Positions 1 through 9,882 of a DNA stretch of 64,000 nucleotides are shown here, in pieces. The DNA comes from Phycisphaerae bacterium. Its GTDB lineage: Bacteria; Planctomycetota; Phycisphaerae; UBA1845. The DNA is taken from NCBI GenBank assembly GCA_029260215.1, contig JAJDDQ010000031.1:214854-278853 (forward strand), in the 5' to 3' direction. The notes beneath the pieces are model-generated. The model did not search any database. It was not told the origin of the DNA and saw only the letters and a list, made by a program, of their open reading frames with translations. A program made the position numbers and the translations under genes. Numbering within the stretch: the first letter of the stretch is position 1; every line of letters begins with the position of its first letter.

Positions 1-2
1 GC

Positions 3-1019
3 GCCAACCTTGGGCACGCCTACTTCCCCGGCACAAACCGCGCGGGACAGGTACACCTGTGTGCCGACGAAACATGGGCTGTGGGCGGCGGAGACGGCGC
101 GTTCGACATGTTCACGGTCTTCATTCACGAGATCGGTCACGCACTCGGGTTGGAACATAGTCTCGACCCTGACGCGGTGATGGCCCCTTCGTATATGGGC
201 GGCGTTACGGAGTTGACGGCTGACGACATCGAATCGGTGCAACGTCTCTACGGCAATACCGACGGCAGCATTCCGCCGATCGTCGAACGCAGCGACGACT
301 TTGAAGCCTTCTGTGCAGAAGCCGCCGACCTGACCGCATTGAATGACCCGGATTCCGACGGCGACGGCATCCCTGACTCGCTCGAAATCTTCGTGCTCGA
401 TACGGAACCGCTGACCGTCGACTCCGATGCCGACGGGTCAGACGATTTCGCGGAGGTGTTCGTCCAAAGCACCGATCCGATCGTACCCAACACCCCGGTG
501 GATATCGCATTCGCCCGTTTGTTTGCGGACGGTGAATTGCTGGAGACCTTTTCGCTCGGCGGAACAGCCACAATCGGCACCGGCGAGGGCGATACGGAAG
601 GCAGCGAATACCAGATCGTCTTCATCAAGGGCGAACCGCGATCCACAAGCCAGGCTATCATCGTCTTCACCGAGCGCGCCGCCATCACAGGCCAATCGCT
701 TGAAGTCGGAGACGCGTTCAATGGCTACTTACAGTTGGGCGGCTTGGTTGACGACACTGAAGTGTTCGCACAAGTCTGCCGCAACTTCGACGACCCAGCC
801 TTCGTCGCAGCGTGCGACCTGGCCACCGAAAGCGTGGGCATGGGCAGCATTCGCCTGCGACTTGCGGGCGGGCGCATCGCCGGTACGTTCGATTTTTCGA
901 TCAATTCGCCCAACGGCGGGCCTTTCCGTGTCGTAGGAGAAGTCAGCCTGCCCGAAGAATTCGCGCAGGAAGGCACGCTCGGGACGATTTTCGATCTGGG
1001 CAATCCGCAGGGCGGCTAG
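3..1019 (+). CDS. Matrixin-like secreted zinc metalloprotease, 5'-truncated by the window edge, with thrombospondin-type-3-like Ca-binding segment
   Basis: Frame open from base 3 (ANLGHAYFPG...GQVHLCADETW) into HEIGHALGLEHS (HExxHxxGxxH); DPDSDGDGIPDSLE Ca-binding-like repeat. Confidence 0.85.
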   Translation, partial: ANLGHAYFPGTNRAGQVHLCADETWAVGGGDGAFDMFTVFIHEIGHALGLEHSLDPDAVMAPSYMGGVTELTADDIESVQRLYGNTDGSIPPIVERSDDFEAFCAEAADLTALNDPDSDGDGIPDSLEIFVLDTEPLTVDSDADGSDDFAEVFVQSTDPIVPNTPVDIAFARLFADGELLETFSLGGTATIGTGEGDTEGSEYQIVFIKGEPRSTSQAIIVFTERAAITGQSLEVGDAFNGYLQLGGLVDDTEVFAQVCRNFDDPAFVAACDLATESVGMGSIRLRLAGGRIAGTFDFSINSPNGGPFRVVGEVSLPEEFAQEGTLGTIFDLGNPQGG

Positions 1020-1148
1020 TGTGTGGTCACGCGAAAAAGTGCGGGTTTCGCCCGCTCTTTCAGAGCCGCGACCCTGAGAGCGACCAATGCGGGAGCACGA
1101 AGGGAGCGGTTGGCGGGAACCCGTAAGATCAGGTGTGACAATGCACTA
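1017..1148. mobile_element. Candidate MITE-like element (TIR family, variant cargo)
   Basis: Left end TAGTGTGTGGTCAC, right end GTGTGACAATGCACTA (reverse complement TAGTGCATTGTCACAC); TA at both edges; about 132 bp; internal hairpin GCGGGTTTCGCCCGC. Confidence 0.5.
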
Positions 1149-1405
1149 GGATTCCGCCACGCATGACAATGGGGCGGCCGTCACCCGTGCGACAAGTTCC
1201 TACAACCCCTCCCGTTCGTCGGTGACCTCAACCGATCGCTCTTGGAATTCCCCACAATTTTCTTACAGTTGAGACGATTGTTCGTCATAATCGGACCGTA
1301 ATGTTTCGGGGGCCGCACCGTCGGGAAGTGAAGCGGTGTGGCTGCTGCTACCGGGCGGAGTCGAGAGTCACGCTCCCACCATAAACCATTCGAGGGGATA
1401 TCAGG

Positions 1406-2719
1406 ATGAAAAGCGTAATCGGTTTGCTCGTGTGCGTAACCAGCGTCCTTTGTTTGTCCACGTCCGTTTGCGGACAGATCGGAAACTTCCGCATCACCGA
1501 GGTGGACGTGATGGCCGACCAAGCTGAGGTGACCAATACCGGTCCCGCGCACGTGACCACATCGTCCCGTCCGTTCTGCCACCGCTTCACTTACTCGTCA
1601 TCCATCCCCACCGCTACGTCATTCGCCCCCGGGGAGGTACGCGTGTTTTCGGTCATCGGCTTGAACGGCGTGTCGAGCGACTTATGGCTTTACACCTCAG
1701 GCCCGTTCTCCAGTGCGGGAAACATTGTTCATGGTTTGCAGTACGGTGGAGGCAACATCGGGCGATCCACGTTGGCGTCCGGTGTCAGCCTTTGGTCGGG
1801 CGGCGGAGATTTCATCAACATGCCACCGATCGGTGCCACGCTTTCGTATGACGGCTTTGGTTTTTCACCGTTCGACTGGTACATCGACGAAACACCCTCT
1901 ATGGGTTCGGACGACGTAACCACACCCGGAACGGTCGCGCCAAGTCTTGCGCATCCCGCCGGCACGCAGGATTTCGAATCGCTGCTTCTGGGTGACGAAA
2001 TTATCGCCGTACAGGACTGGATCGTGGTGGATTCGAGCTTGGAGCAGGGACGATTCACAGCCCGCGTGGTCAACGATGTGCTCGGTGCGATTGTTCCGCG
2101 CAACGGTTCAACGCAATGGCTTCGCATTCGCGATCAGGATGAAACCGATGTTCAGAACCGCTTGTACACACCGATGATCGCCACGCCCGGCCCGGCGAAC
2201 TACACCTGGACATTCTTCGTGAATCTTGAGCAGGCTCCCCCCGGAGGCGGCGATGTGAAGCCGCGTATCACGGTGCAACACCCGGACGGATCATTCGCGA
2301 ATGCCTGGGGTATCGAGTTCACGAGCACCGGTGCCAACCTCGTCGTCACCGGCGTCGGCGGGCCTGCGGCTTCGACGCCCTTGTATTCGCTTTCCTCGCC
2401 TACCGGTATCGGCGATTGGGTGAAGCTGACCCTCTCCGTTGATTTTCTTGCGGGAACGGTTTCGTCGCAGGTCAACGATGGGGCGGCAGTCTCGCTGCCC
2501 ATCGCGTTGAGCGGAACCGCCGACGCAATGGTGTTCCGCCTGTGTTACCGCGGTGAAGGCGTCGGCAACGTCATGACGATGCTCCTCGACGATGTGTCAG
2601 TCGTGACAGCCGACAGTGGAATCCCAACGGTTTCCGAATGGGGATTGGTCATACTCACGCTGGTGCTCTTGGCGGGGGGAACCGTCATCTTCAAACAACG
2701 ACGCGTCCCGGTAGCCTAG
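1406..2719 (+). CDS. Secreted protein with IPTL-CTERM-like C-terminal sorting signal
   Basis: Signal peptide MKSVIGLLVCVTSVLCLSTSVCG; C-terminus IPTVSEWGLVILTLVLLAGGTVIFKQRR. Confidence 0.8.
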   Translation: MKSVIGLLVCVTSVLCLSTSVCGQIGNFRITEVDVMADQAEVTNTGPAHVTTSSRPFCHRFTYSSSIPTATSFAPGEVRVFSVIGLNGVSSDLWLYTSGPFSSAGNIVHGLQYGGGNIGRSTLASGVSLWSGGGDFINMPPIGATLSYDGFGFSPFDWYIDETPSMGSDDVTTPGTVAPSLAHPAGTQDFESLLLGDEIIAVQDWIVVDSSLEQGRFTARVVNDVLGAIVPRNGSTQWLRIRDQDETDVQNRLYTPMIATPGPANYTWTFFVNLEQAPPGGGDVKPRITVQHPDGSFANAWGIEFTSTGANLVVTGVGGPAASTPLYSLSSPTGIGDWVKLTLSVDFLAGTVSSQVNDGAAVSLPIALSGTADAMVFRLCYRGEGVGNVMTMLLDDVSVVTADSGIPTVSEWGLVILTLVLLAGGTVIFKQRRVPVA

Positions 2720-2859
2720 TGCTTTGCCAAGCCTGAAACGACAAGTGGGTGCCCCGCTTCTTCAGAGGTGGGAGAGTCGAATGGTCCTCGGGATTCGAGT
2801 TCCCCACGGCTAAAGCCGCGGGGAACTCTATCTGTCGGTTGAGCTGTGACGATGCAATA
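2717..2859. mobile_element. MITE-like element copy A
   Basis: TAGTGCTTTGCCAAGC ... GCTGTGACGATGCAATA terminal inverted repeats flanked by TA; internal hairpins CTTCTTCAGAGG and CCCCACGGCTAAAGCCGCGGGG. Confidence 0.65.
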
Positions 2860-2896
2860 GAAACACCAGACTGCCAAGAATGTCAGCTCTGCGTTG

Positions 2897-3475
2897 TTAT
2901 CGAGATTTCCGCCGCATGGTCGCTTTGTAGTCCGCTTTGAGTTGCTGAATCATGCGGCGGTTGGCGAGTTCGGTGATTTCGGACATGGCGTCCACTATCA
3001 GCACGCCGTCGAGATGGTCGTTCTCGTGCTGACAAACGCGGGCGGCGAGATCGACGACCTCAGCCTTTTGCGGCTTGCCCTCAATATCGAACCCCTCGAT
3101 GGTCAGCGTCGCAGCCCGACGCTTCGGAACGGTCACACCGGGGATCGAGAGGCAGCCCTCTTCGCTTTCAACAACGCCCTCAAGGTCTGATAAAACAGGG
3201 TTGATCCACACGGACGTGTCGTCCGGCTCGCCCGTCGGGTTGCAAAGGAAAAGACGAATGGGCACGCCGACCTGCGGGGCAGCCAACCCCACACCGTGGG
3301 CCTCATGCAGCAGCCACTCCATCCGCTGAACAAGCTCCGCCAACTGCCCATCAAACGTGTCGATGCGAGTGCATCGCTCGCGCAGGACGGGGTCGGGATA
3401 CAGGACGATATTGAGCTTCTCGATCGCGCCAGGCAGTCTCACCTTTGAAGCCTTTCCATCGGAATCACTGCCCAC
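2897..3475 (-). CDS. def: Peptide deformylase
   Basis: Motifs GVGLAAPQVG, EEGCLSIPG, QHENDHLDG. Confidence 0.95.
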   Translation of the reverse strand: MGSDSDGKASKVRLPGAIEKLNIVLYPDPVLRERCTRIDTFDGQLAELVQRMEWLLHEAHGVGLAAPQVGVPIRLFLCNPTGEPDDTSVWINPVLSDLEGVVESEEGCLSIPGVTVPKRRAATLTIEGFDIEGKPQKAEVVDLAARVCQHENDHLDGVLIVDAMSEITELANRRMIQQLKADYKATMRRKSR

Positions 3476-3638
3476 CGGGCGACGTTGCGTTCACGTCCGC
3501 ACCCCCGTAATGTATACTAGCAGGCTAGTGCAGTCTGTAAAGACAGGCAGAACAACGACTAACGTCGATTCCTGCCTGCACCCAATCGAGCAGGTAACGG
3601 GCAGCGGCGAACACAACGCCCCCCGCAATGGATAAGCG

Positions 3639-5120
3639 ATGGCCAACAAAGATCAGGACAAAAGCGAAAAGGACGGCGAGAGCGGTCCCCCACCGGAGGC
3701 GGCAAGATACCCGGTAACCGAAGAAGACAAAGCCAAAGCGCGCAGGTGGTTCGCGCGGGCCAAGGAGCTGACCGAAGGCAAAAACTTCGACTACGCAATC
3801 CAATGCTACGTGGACGGCTTGGCCCATTGGCCCGAAGCCGTCGAAGAGGGGCACCAGCTCCTGCGATTGGCTGCGTCGGAAAGAAACCTCCGAGGCGGCA
3901 AGAAGCCCGGCTTCGCGGACACCATGAAACGCTCGATGTCAGGCAAGGATGCGAAAAAAGCGATGCTCAACGCAGAGTGGCTTTTGTCGCAGGATCCACA
4001 AAACATCTCCTACATCGAAGGACTGTTCAAGAACGCCAACAAGCTGCACTGCGAAGACACGCTCAAATGGATAGGCCCTATTTACACCAACGCGTGCGAA
4101 GCCGAAAAGAAACTCAGCCCCAAGCGGTTCGCCCTGATGCGCGAGGTGTACGAGGAGGCCGGCGACCGTGCCGCCGCCCGAGGCGAAGGGGCCATCGCGG
4201 TCGAGTTCTATGAGTTGGCCGCCGCCGCCCTGCGAACCCAATCGCACGTGGACCCGAAGGATCGCTCGCTCGAAAACGAGCTGCGCGATCTCAGCACCAA
4301 GCTCACCATTCTTAAGGGAAGATATGGGACGGCTGACACCTTCCTCGAAAGCATGCAGGACGCCGACGACCAGAAGGCGATTCACGATCAGGACCGCAAA
4401 GTGCAAAGCGGCGACGATCTCGCCAACCTCGTGCAGCGAGCCGAGAAAGACCTCGAAGGTACGCCGGACAACCCCGCCAAGATCGAACGGCTTGTCGAGC
4501 TTCTGTGTCGCGACGAGAAACCGGAAAACGAAACCCGAGCCGTCAGAATACTCGTCGAAAAATTCAAAGCCTACGGCGACTTCCGGCTCAAGGCTCGCGC
4601 GGAAGACATCCGCATCAAGCAACTCCGCCGCGCCGTCCGCAAAGCGAGAGCCGCCAAAGACCCCGCTGCCGCCAAAGCAGCCCGCATCGCACAACTGACC
4701 TTCGAAATAAAATCTTACCGCGAGCGGGTGAAACAATACCCCACAGACAACAAGTTAAAGTTTCACTTAGCCACCTGCCTGTTTGAGGGCGGCAAGCACG
4801 ACGAGGCGATTCCGCTGTTCCAGACGTCGCGGGCGGACCCCAAAGTTCGCACCCAGGCTGACCTGCACCTCGGTCGATGCTTCTACGCCAAAAAGTTCTT
4901 TGCCCAGGCTATCGGACTACTTACTCAGGCGGTCGCCTCCCACGAAATGCCCGACGACGCCGTCGCCAAGGAGCTGCGCTATTGGTTGGCCCGGTCCCTG
5001 GAAGCTGAAAAACGCGGCGACGAAGCCAAAAAAGCGTATGGCGAGCTCTTGCAGACGGATTACAACTTCCGCGACGTTCGCGACAGGCTTCAGGCCTTGA
5101 CAAATGCGGAAACGACGTGA
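3639..5120 (+). CDS. TPR-repeat protein
   Basis: Helical repeats such as FHLATCLFEGGKHDEAIPLFQ and LHLGRCFYAKKFFAQAIGLLTQAV. Confidence 0.75.
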   Translation: MANKDQDKSEKDGESGPPPEAARYPVTEEDKAKARRWFARAKELTEGKNFDYAIQCYVDGLAHWPEAVEEGHQLLRLAASERNLRGGKKPGFADTMKRSMSGKDAKKAMLNAEWLLSQDPQNISYIEGLFKNANKLHCEDTLKWIGPIYTNACEAEKKLSPKRFALMREVYEEAGDRAAARGEGAIAVEFYELAAAALRTQSHVDPKDRSLENELRDLSTKLTILKGRYGTADTFLESMQDADDQKAIHDQDRKVQSGDDLANLVQRAEKDLEGTPDNPAKIERLVELLCRDEKPENETRAVRILVEKFKAYGDFRLKARAEDIRIKQLRRAVRKARAAKDPAAAKAARIAQLTFEIKSYRERVKQYPTDNKLKFHLATCLFEGGKHDEAIPLFQTSRADPKVRTQADLHLGRCFYAKKFFAQAIGLLTQAVASHEMPDDAVAKELRYWLARSLEAEKRGDEAKKAYGELLQTDYNFRDVRDRLQALTNAETT

Positions 5121-5156
5121 GAATAACCGGGCTTTGACGAACAGCAGGAGATAATT

Positions 5157-5432
5157 GTGCCGAACACGACATCAGCCAAGAAACGCATGCGACAGGACGG
5201 GGAACGCCGGGATCGGAGCCGTGCCCGCCGCAGCGTAGTCAAGACCCACATTCGCAAGTTCCTGGAGGCGATCAGGGCCAACGACGCCGGAACCGCCAGA
5301 AGCGAATTCAGTACCACGACCAAGCTGCTCGATCAGTCGGCGGCCAAGGGTACCTACCACAAAAACACCGTAGCACGCAAGAAATCGCGGTTGGCAGCAC
5401 GTCTGAACGCAATGTCCCAAGCCGCAGCCTGA
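5157..5432 (+). CDS. rpsT: 30S ribosomal protein S20
   Basis: GTG start with upstream CAGGAG; MPNTTSAKKRMRQDGERRDRSRARRS...KGTYHKNTVARKKSRLAARLN. Confidence 0.9.
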   Translation: MPNTTSAKKRMRQDGERRDRSRARRSVVKTHIRKFLEAIRANDAGTARSEFSTTTKLLDQSAAKGTYHKNTVARKKSRLAARLNAMSQAAA

Positions 5433-5449
5433 GCGGGGACGGACCGGTC

Positions 5450-6013
5450 ATGCCCACGGACACCCCGCGTCGCTACGTCTCGCGCGCGGGTTTCAAGCTC
5501 GAACACGCACTCGATCAGTTCGACATTCAGCCAACAGGGTGGGTGTGCGCGGACCTCGGCAGCCACACCGGGGGATTCGTCGATTGTCTGCTCCAAAACG
5601 AGGCAGCCAAGGTTTTCGCAGTCGATACCGGGGCGGGCACCCTGGCTTGGACGCTGCGAAACGACCCCCGCGTCACGGTCATGGAGCGAACCAGCGCCCT
5701 GCACGCCGCCCTGCCCGAACGCGTCGCACTCGTGACCATCGACGTCGGCTGGACCAAGCAGCACCTCGTTCTGCCGCGTGCGATCGAATTCCTAGCGCCG
5801 GGCGGCAGGATCATCACGCTCATCAAACCACATTACGAATCCGATCGCAGACAGTTGGCCAAGGGCGTTCTGCCGGACGAACTCGTCGAGCCGACCGTGC
5901 GCTCGGTCGTTGACCATCTAGCGAACCTGTCGATTACGATCGCGCGCACAGTCGATAGCCCGATTCGCGGCGACGCGGGCAACCGCGAGATTCTGGCGTT
6001 GATTGAAACATAG
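5450..6013 (+). CDS. TlyA/FtsJ-like SAM-dependent RNA methyltransferase without S4 domain
   Basis: YVSRAGFKLEHALDQF, DLGSHTGGFVDCLLQ, LITLIKPHYE-like motif. Confidence 0.85.
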   Translation: MPTDTPRRYVSRAGFKLEHALDQFDIQPTGWVCADLGSHTGGFVDCLLQNEAAKVFAVDTGAGTLAWTLRNDPRVTVMERTSALHAALPERVALVTIDVGWTKQHLVLPRAIEFLAPGGRIITLIKPHYESDRRQLAKGVLPDELVEPTVRSVVDHLANLSITIARTVDSPIRGDAGNREILALIET

Positions 6014-6276
6014 AGACCTGCGGGGAATCGTGTGTCGCAGCATTCTCGGACGTTTGCCACATCGCTTTCGCGTGTTCTTTGGCGCACTTGTTTCACCCAT
6101 GCGGCAAATACCCCACTTGCTCGCGTCGTATCGCACACAGCGGCTGGTTTGCCATGCTGTCCAAGGGGGTTTGGTTGGCCGACGATTGTGGCACACCGCG
6201 TGCCTTGAAAATGGGGGATGCGTGCGTGGAAGGTGCGCTCTTCTGTCCCTCGGGGTTCCAGTAAGAGGAGGAAAAG

Positions 6277-8964
6277 ATGTCCGTCCGGTTCCCTAAGTGC
6301 CTGATGACCAGAACGAGAATCGTTTTTGCCTTGTCGGCGGCTCTGCTTGTCGCGGGGTCAGTGCGGGCGCCCGCCGACGTAGTCGAAGTCGCGGCGAGCC
6401 GGGATAATACTGTTTATTCCGAATCTGACGACAAAAGCAACGGTATGGGCGATTACTTTTTCTCCGGCACGAACGGAACCGGCAACTTGAAGCGGGGGCT
6501 GATCGCGTTCGATATTGCCGGCGCTGTACCCGCCGGCTCGACGATCAACAGCGCCACGCTTCAACTGTACATGTCCCGCACCTCAAGTGGATCCCAAAAC
6601 CTCTCCATCCATCGCGTTTTGAGTGATTGGGGCGAGGGCGCTTCCGATGCCCCCGGGCAGGAGGGTGGCGGAGCAAGCGCAGCCGCAGGGGACGCAACGT
6701 GGCGATACAGGTTTTACGACACGAACAAACCGACAAGCGCCCCTCAGTGGAGCACCCTGGGCGGAGACTTCAGCGCTGCGGCCAGCGCCACCGCGAGCAT
6801 CGGGGGTGTCGGCCCGTACACATGGGCAACGAATCCGAGCGTTGTGGCCGACGTTCAGGCCTGGCTTGATGTGCCGGCGGGCGATTTCGGATGGATCGTC
6901 GTCGGTAATGAGGGGCCTTCCACGACCACCAAACGCTTCAACTCCCGGACCAGCTCAGACGTGAGTCGCCAGCCGAAACTGGTCGTGGATTTCACGCCGA
7001 CGTCCGCCGACGGAGCGTGCTGTTTTGACAATGGCAGTTGCATGATTCTGACGACATCCAATTGCTCGACCCAATCCGGTCAGTACCAGGGCAACGGTAC
7101 GGTTTGCATACCGAACTCCTGCCCGCAACCCGGAGCCTGCTGCCTGCTTGATGGTACATGCGGAAACCTGCTCCAATCCGATTGTCTGGGTCAGTCCGGG
7201 TCGTTTCAGGGCGAGACCACTGTTTGCGACCTGGCGATTTGCCAGGGGGCATGCTGTTTCGACAACGGGACGTGCCAGCCGTTGTTCGTGAACGGTTGTG
7301 CGAGTCAGGCGGGCGCGTTTCAGGGAGCGGGCGTGGCCTGTGTGACCGACCTTTGTCCGGTCGTGCTGACGCCGTACCTTGATGCTCTGCCTCTCCCTGC
7401 TGTCGCGCAGCCGGTGTCCGGTGTGCCCGGCGGAGCGGCTGACTATCAGATCGCCATACGCGAATTCGATCAGCAACTACACACCGATCTGCCGCCGACG
7501 CGTGTGTGGGGATACGATGATGGAGGCGGCCCGACCTTTCCCGGCCCGACTTTCGAGGCTGCCAGCGGCGCGCCCATTTCGGTGACGTGGCTTAACGATC
7601 TGCGTGACGATCAGAACAACCCGCGTGTGGACCATTACCTCAGCGTCGATCTGTGCCCGCATGGTGCGGCCAACGTCGCGAAGACGGTTGTACATCTGCA
7701 CGGCGGGCACATTCCCGCGAACGTCGATGGCTATCCGGAGGACACTTTTCTGCCGCTCGAATCCGTAGTCTACAATTATCCGAATAATCAACCGGCTGCG
7801 ACGTTGTGGTACCACGATCATGCGCTGGGCATAACCCGTTTGAACGTTTACATGGGGCTGGCTGGGTTCTATCTGATACGCGACACGGACGAGGCTGCAC
7901 TGAACTTGCCGAGCGGCGAGTTCGAGATTCCCCTGGTCATTCAGGACCGCAGCTTCAACAGCGACGGCACGTGGAAATACCCAGCCACCTGGCAGGACCA
8001 TTTCTTCGGCGACACCATCCTGGTGAACGGCAAGGTTTGGCCTTTCCTGAACGTCAAGCAGGGCAAGTACCGGTTCCGATTGCTCAACGGGTCCAACTCG
8101 CGCGCGTACACGCTGTCGCTGTCCGACGGAGCGACTCTTGATCAGATCGGATCGGACGGCGGCCTTCTTTCGGCCCCGGTTCCGTTGACTCAGATCACCT
8201 TCGCACCTGGAGAGCGGGCTGACATTGTGGTGGACTTCTCGTCCTACGCACCCGGGACGGAGCTTATTTTGACGAACAGCGCGCCTGCGCCCTTCCCGGG
8301 GTCGCCGGGCGTTGGTGTGATTCCGGAGATCATGAAGTTCGTCGTGACAGCCGACGCGGGGTTTTCAACCGCTCTGCCGGTTCGGTTGCGTACGCTGGAG
8401 ATGCTTGACGAACTGAACGCGGTCGAGTTTCGAGACTTCGAGCTTCGCAAATCGTCCGAGCCTTGTTCCGGCGAAGCGTGGCTTATCAACGGGCTGGCGT
8501 GGGATGACATTACCGAGTTTCCGGTACTGGGTTCGACCGAGGTTTGGAGCTTCATCAACCGCTCCGGCATCACACATCCGATGCACATGCACCTCGTCTT
8601 TTTCCAGATCATTGATCGCCAGAACTTCGATGTAGTGAACGATCAAGTCGTGCCCATCGGTGTTCCCGTTCCGCCGTCCGACGAGGAAGCCGGCTGGAAA
8701 GACACCGTCATGGTTCATCCGCAAGAGATCGTGCGCGTGATCGCGCGGTTCGAGGACTATACGGGCAAGTTTGCGTACCATTGTCACATCCTCGAACACG
8801 AGGATCATGAAATGATGCGCCAGTTTCAGGTCGTGGGCGATCCTATACCGACGGCTTCAACGTGGGGCTTGATTGTTATGGTGATGCTGTTGCTGACGGC
8901 TGGCACGGTTGTCTTTCGACATCGTGTGCATATGAATGCGCGTGGTCGGGGCGTTGTTCGTTAG
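6277..8964 (+). CDS. DNRLRE-domain / Cys-repeat / multicopper oxidase (CotA/bilirubin-oxidase-like) with C-terminal anchor
   Basis: N-terminal DNTVYSESDDKSNGMGDYFF (DNRLRE-like); three GACCF/LxxGxC repeats; copper motifs HLHGGH, WYHDHALG, HPMHMHLVFF, HCHILEHEDHEMM; IPTASTWGLIVMVMLLLTAGTVVFRHR tail. Confidence 0.88.
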   Translation: MSVRFPKCLMTRTRIVFALSAALLVAGSVRAPADVVEVAASRDNTVYSESDDKSNGMGDYFFSGTNGTGNLKRGLIAFDIAGAVPAGSTINSATLQLYMSRTSSGSQNLSIHRVLSDWGEGASDAPGQEGGGASAAAGDATWRYRFYDTNKPTSAPQWSTLGGDFSAAASATASIGGVGPYTWATNPSVVADVQAWLDVPAGDFGWIVVGNEGPSTTTKRFNSRTSSDVSRQPKLVVDFTPTSADGACCFDNGSCMILTTSNCSTQSGQYQGNGTVCIPNSCPQPGACCLLDGTCGNLLQSDCLGQSGSFQGETTVCDLAICQGACCFDNGTCQPLFVNGCASQAGAFQGAGVACVTDLCPVVLTPYLDALPLPAVAQPVSGVPGGAADYQIAIREFDQQLHTDLPPTRVWGYDDGGGPTFPGPTFEAASGAPISVTWLNDLRDDQNNPRVDHYLSVDLCPHGAANVAKTVVHLHGGHIPANVDGYPEDTFLPLESVVYNYPNNQPAATLWYHDHALGITRLNVYMGLAGFYLIRDTDEAALNLPSGEFEIPLVIQDRSFNSDGTWKYPATWQDHFFGDTILVNGKVWPFLNVKQGKYRFRLLNGSNSRAYTLSLSDGATLDQIGSDGGLLSAPVPLTQITFAPGERADIVVDFSSYAPGTELILTNSAPAPFPGSPGVGVIPEIMKFVVTADAGFSTALPVRLRTLEMLDELNAVEFRDFELRKSSEPCSGEAWLINGLAWDDITEFPVLGSTEVWSFINRSGITHPMHMHLVFFQIIDRQNFDVVNDQVVPIGVPVPPSDEEAGWKDTVMVHPQEIVRVIARFEDYTGKFAYHCHILEHEDHEMMRQFQVVGDPIPTASTWGLIVMVMLLLTAGTVVFRHRVHMNARGRGVVR

Positions 8965-9005
8965 GGTGGTATCGTGGCGTGGCTATGGGCACGCTGTTCA
9001 TGCAA

Positions 9006-9030
9006 CATGCCCGCCTTCGAGGCGGGCATG
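9006..9030. repeat. Palindrome CATGCCCGCCTTCGAGGCGGGCATG between convergent genes
   Basis: 10-bp perfect stem read directly. Confidence 0.8.
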
Positions 9031-9067
9031 CCACACGTCATTCAATGACGCGCACTTTTGAGTGAAG

Positions 9068-9097
9068 TCCGCGCCAACTGAAGTTGGCGGCTCGTTG
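9068..9097 (+). repeat. CTGAAG-core hairpin repeat
   Basis: TCCGCGCCAACTGAAGTTGGCGGCTCGTTG. Confidence 0.75.
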
Positions 9098-9114
9098 TTG
9101 GGAATCGAAAACGG

Positions 9115-9858
9115 TCAGTCCAGTTGGGCCATCACTTCGTCGGAGAGGTCGAAGTTAGACGCGACGCTTTCGACGTCGTCGTGGTCTTCGAGTTCCTCGA
9201 TGAGTTTGAGCACTTTGGTGGCGACTGCGAGATCGAGCGAAACGGTGGTGGACGCGATGTTGGTCACGTCCGATGACTCGATGGGGATGCCCGCATCTTC
9301 GAGCGCTTTTTTGAGTTGGTCGTAGGATTCCGGATCGCAGGTGGCTTCACGTATTCCGGCGGAGCTGGTCACATCCTCGCCGCCGTTTTCGAGGGCGATT
9401 TCCATAAGCCGGTCTTCGGTAACGGCTTCGTCCGTGAACGTGAAGACGCCCTTTTGCGAGAACATCCACGCGACGCAGCCGCTGGCACCGAGGTTGCCGT
9501 TTCGCCGTTCGAAAATCTTTTTGATCTCCGGTGCGGTGCGTGCGCGATTGTCCGTGACCGCGCAGGCCATGATGGCTACTCCGCCCGTGCCGTAGCCTTC
9601 GTAGACGACTTCCTCGTAGCTTTCGCCCTCCAGCTCGCCGGTGCCTTTTTTGACGGCTTTTTCGATGGTGTCGCGCGGCATGTTGTCTGCTTTGGCTTTG
9701 TCGATGGCGAGGCGCAGACGCGAGTTGTCTTCGGGGTTGCCGCCGTTCTTGGCAGACATGGTGATGTTGCGGGCCAGCTTGCTCCAGTTCTTGCCGCGTT
9801 TGGCGTCGAGCCTGGCTTTCTTATGCTTGATTGTGGACCATTTGGAGTGGCCTGACAT
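9115..9858 (-). CDS. yebC: YebC/PmpR-family transcriptional/translational regulator
   Basis: MSGHSKWSTIKHKKARLDAKRGKNWSKLARNI, GYGTGGVAIMACAVTDNRART. Confidence 0.95.
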   Translation of the reverse strand: MSGHSKWSTIKHKKARLDAKRGKNWSKLARNITMSAKNGGNPEDNSRLRLAIDKAKADNMPRDTIEKAVKKGTGELEGESYEEVVYEGYGTGGVAIMACAVTDNRARTAPEIKKIFERRNGNLGASGCVAWMFSQKGVFTFTDEAVTEDRLMEIALENGGEDVTSSAGIREATCDPESYDQLKKALEDAGIPIESSDVTNIASTTVSLDLAVATKVLKLIEELEDHDDVESVASNFDLSDEVMAQLD

Positions 9859-9882
9859 CGTCGTTTATCCGTTCTGTTTGTT

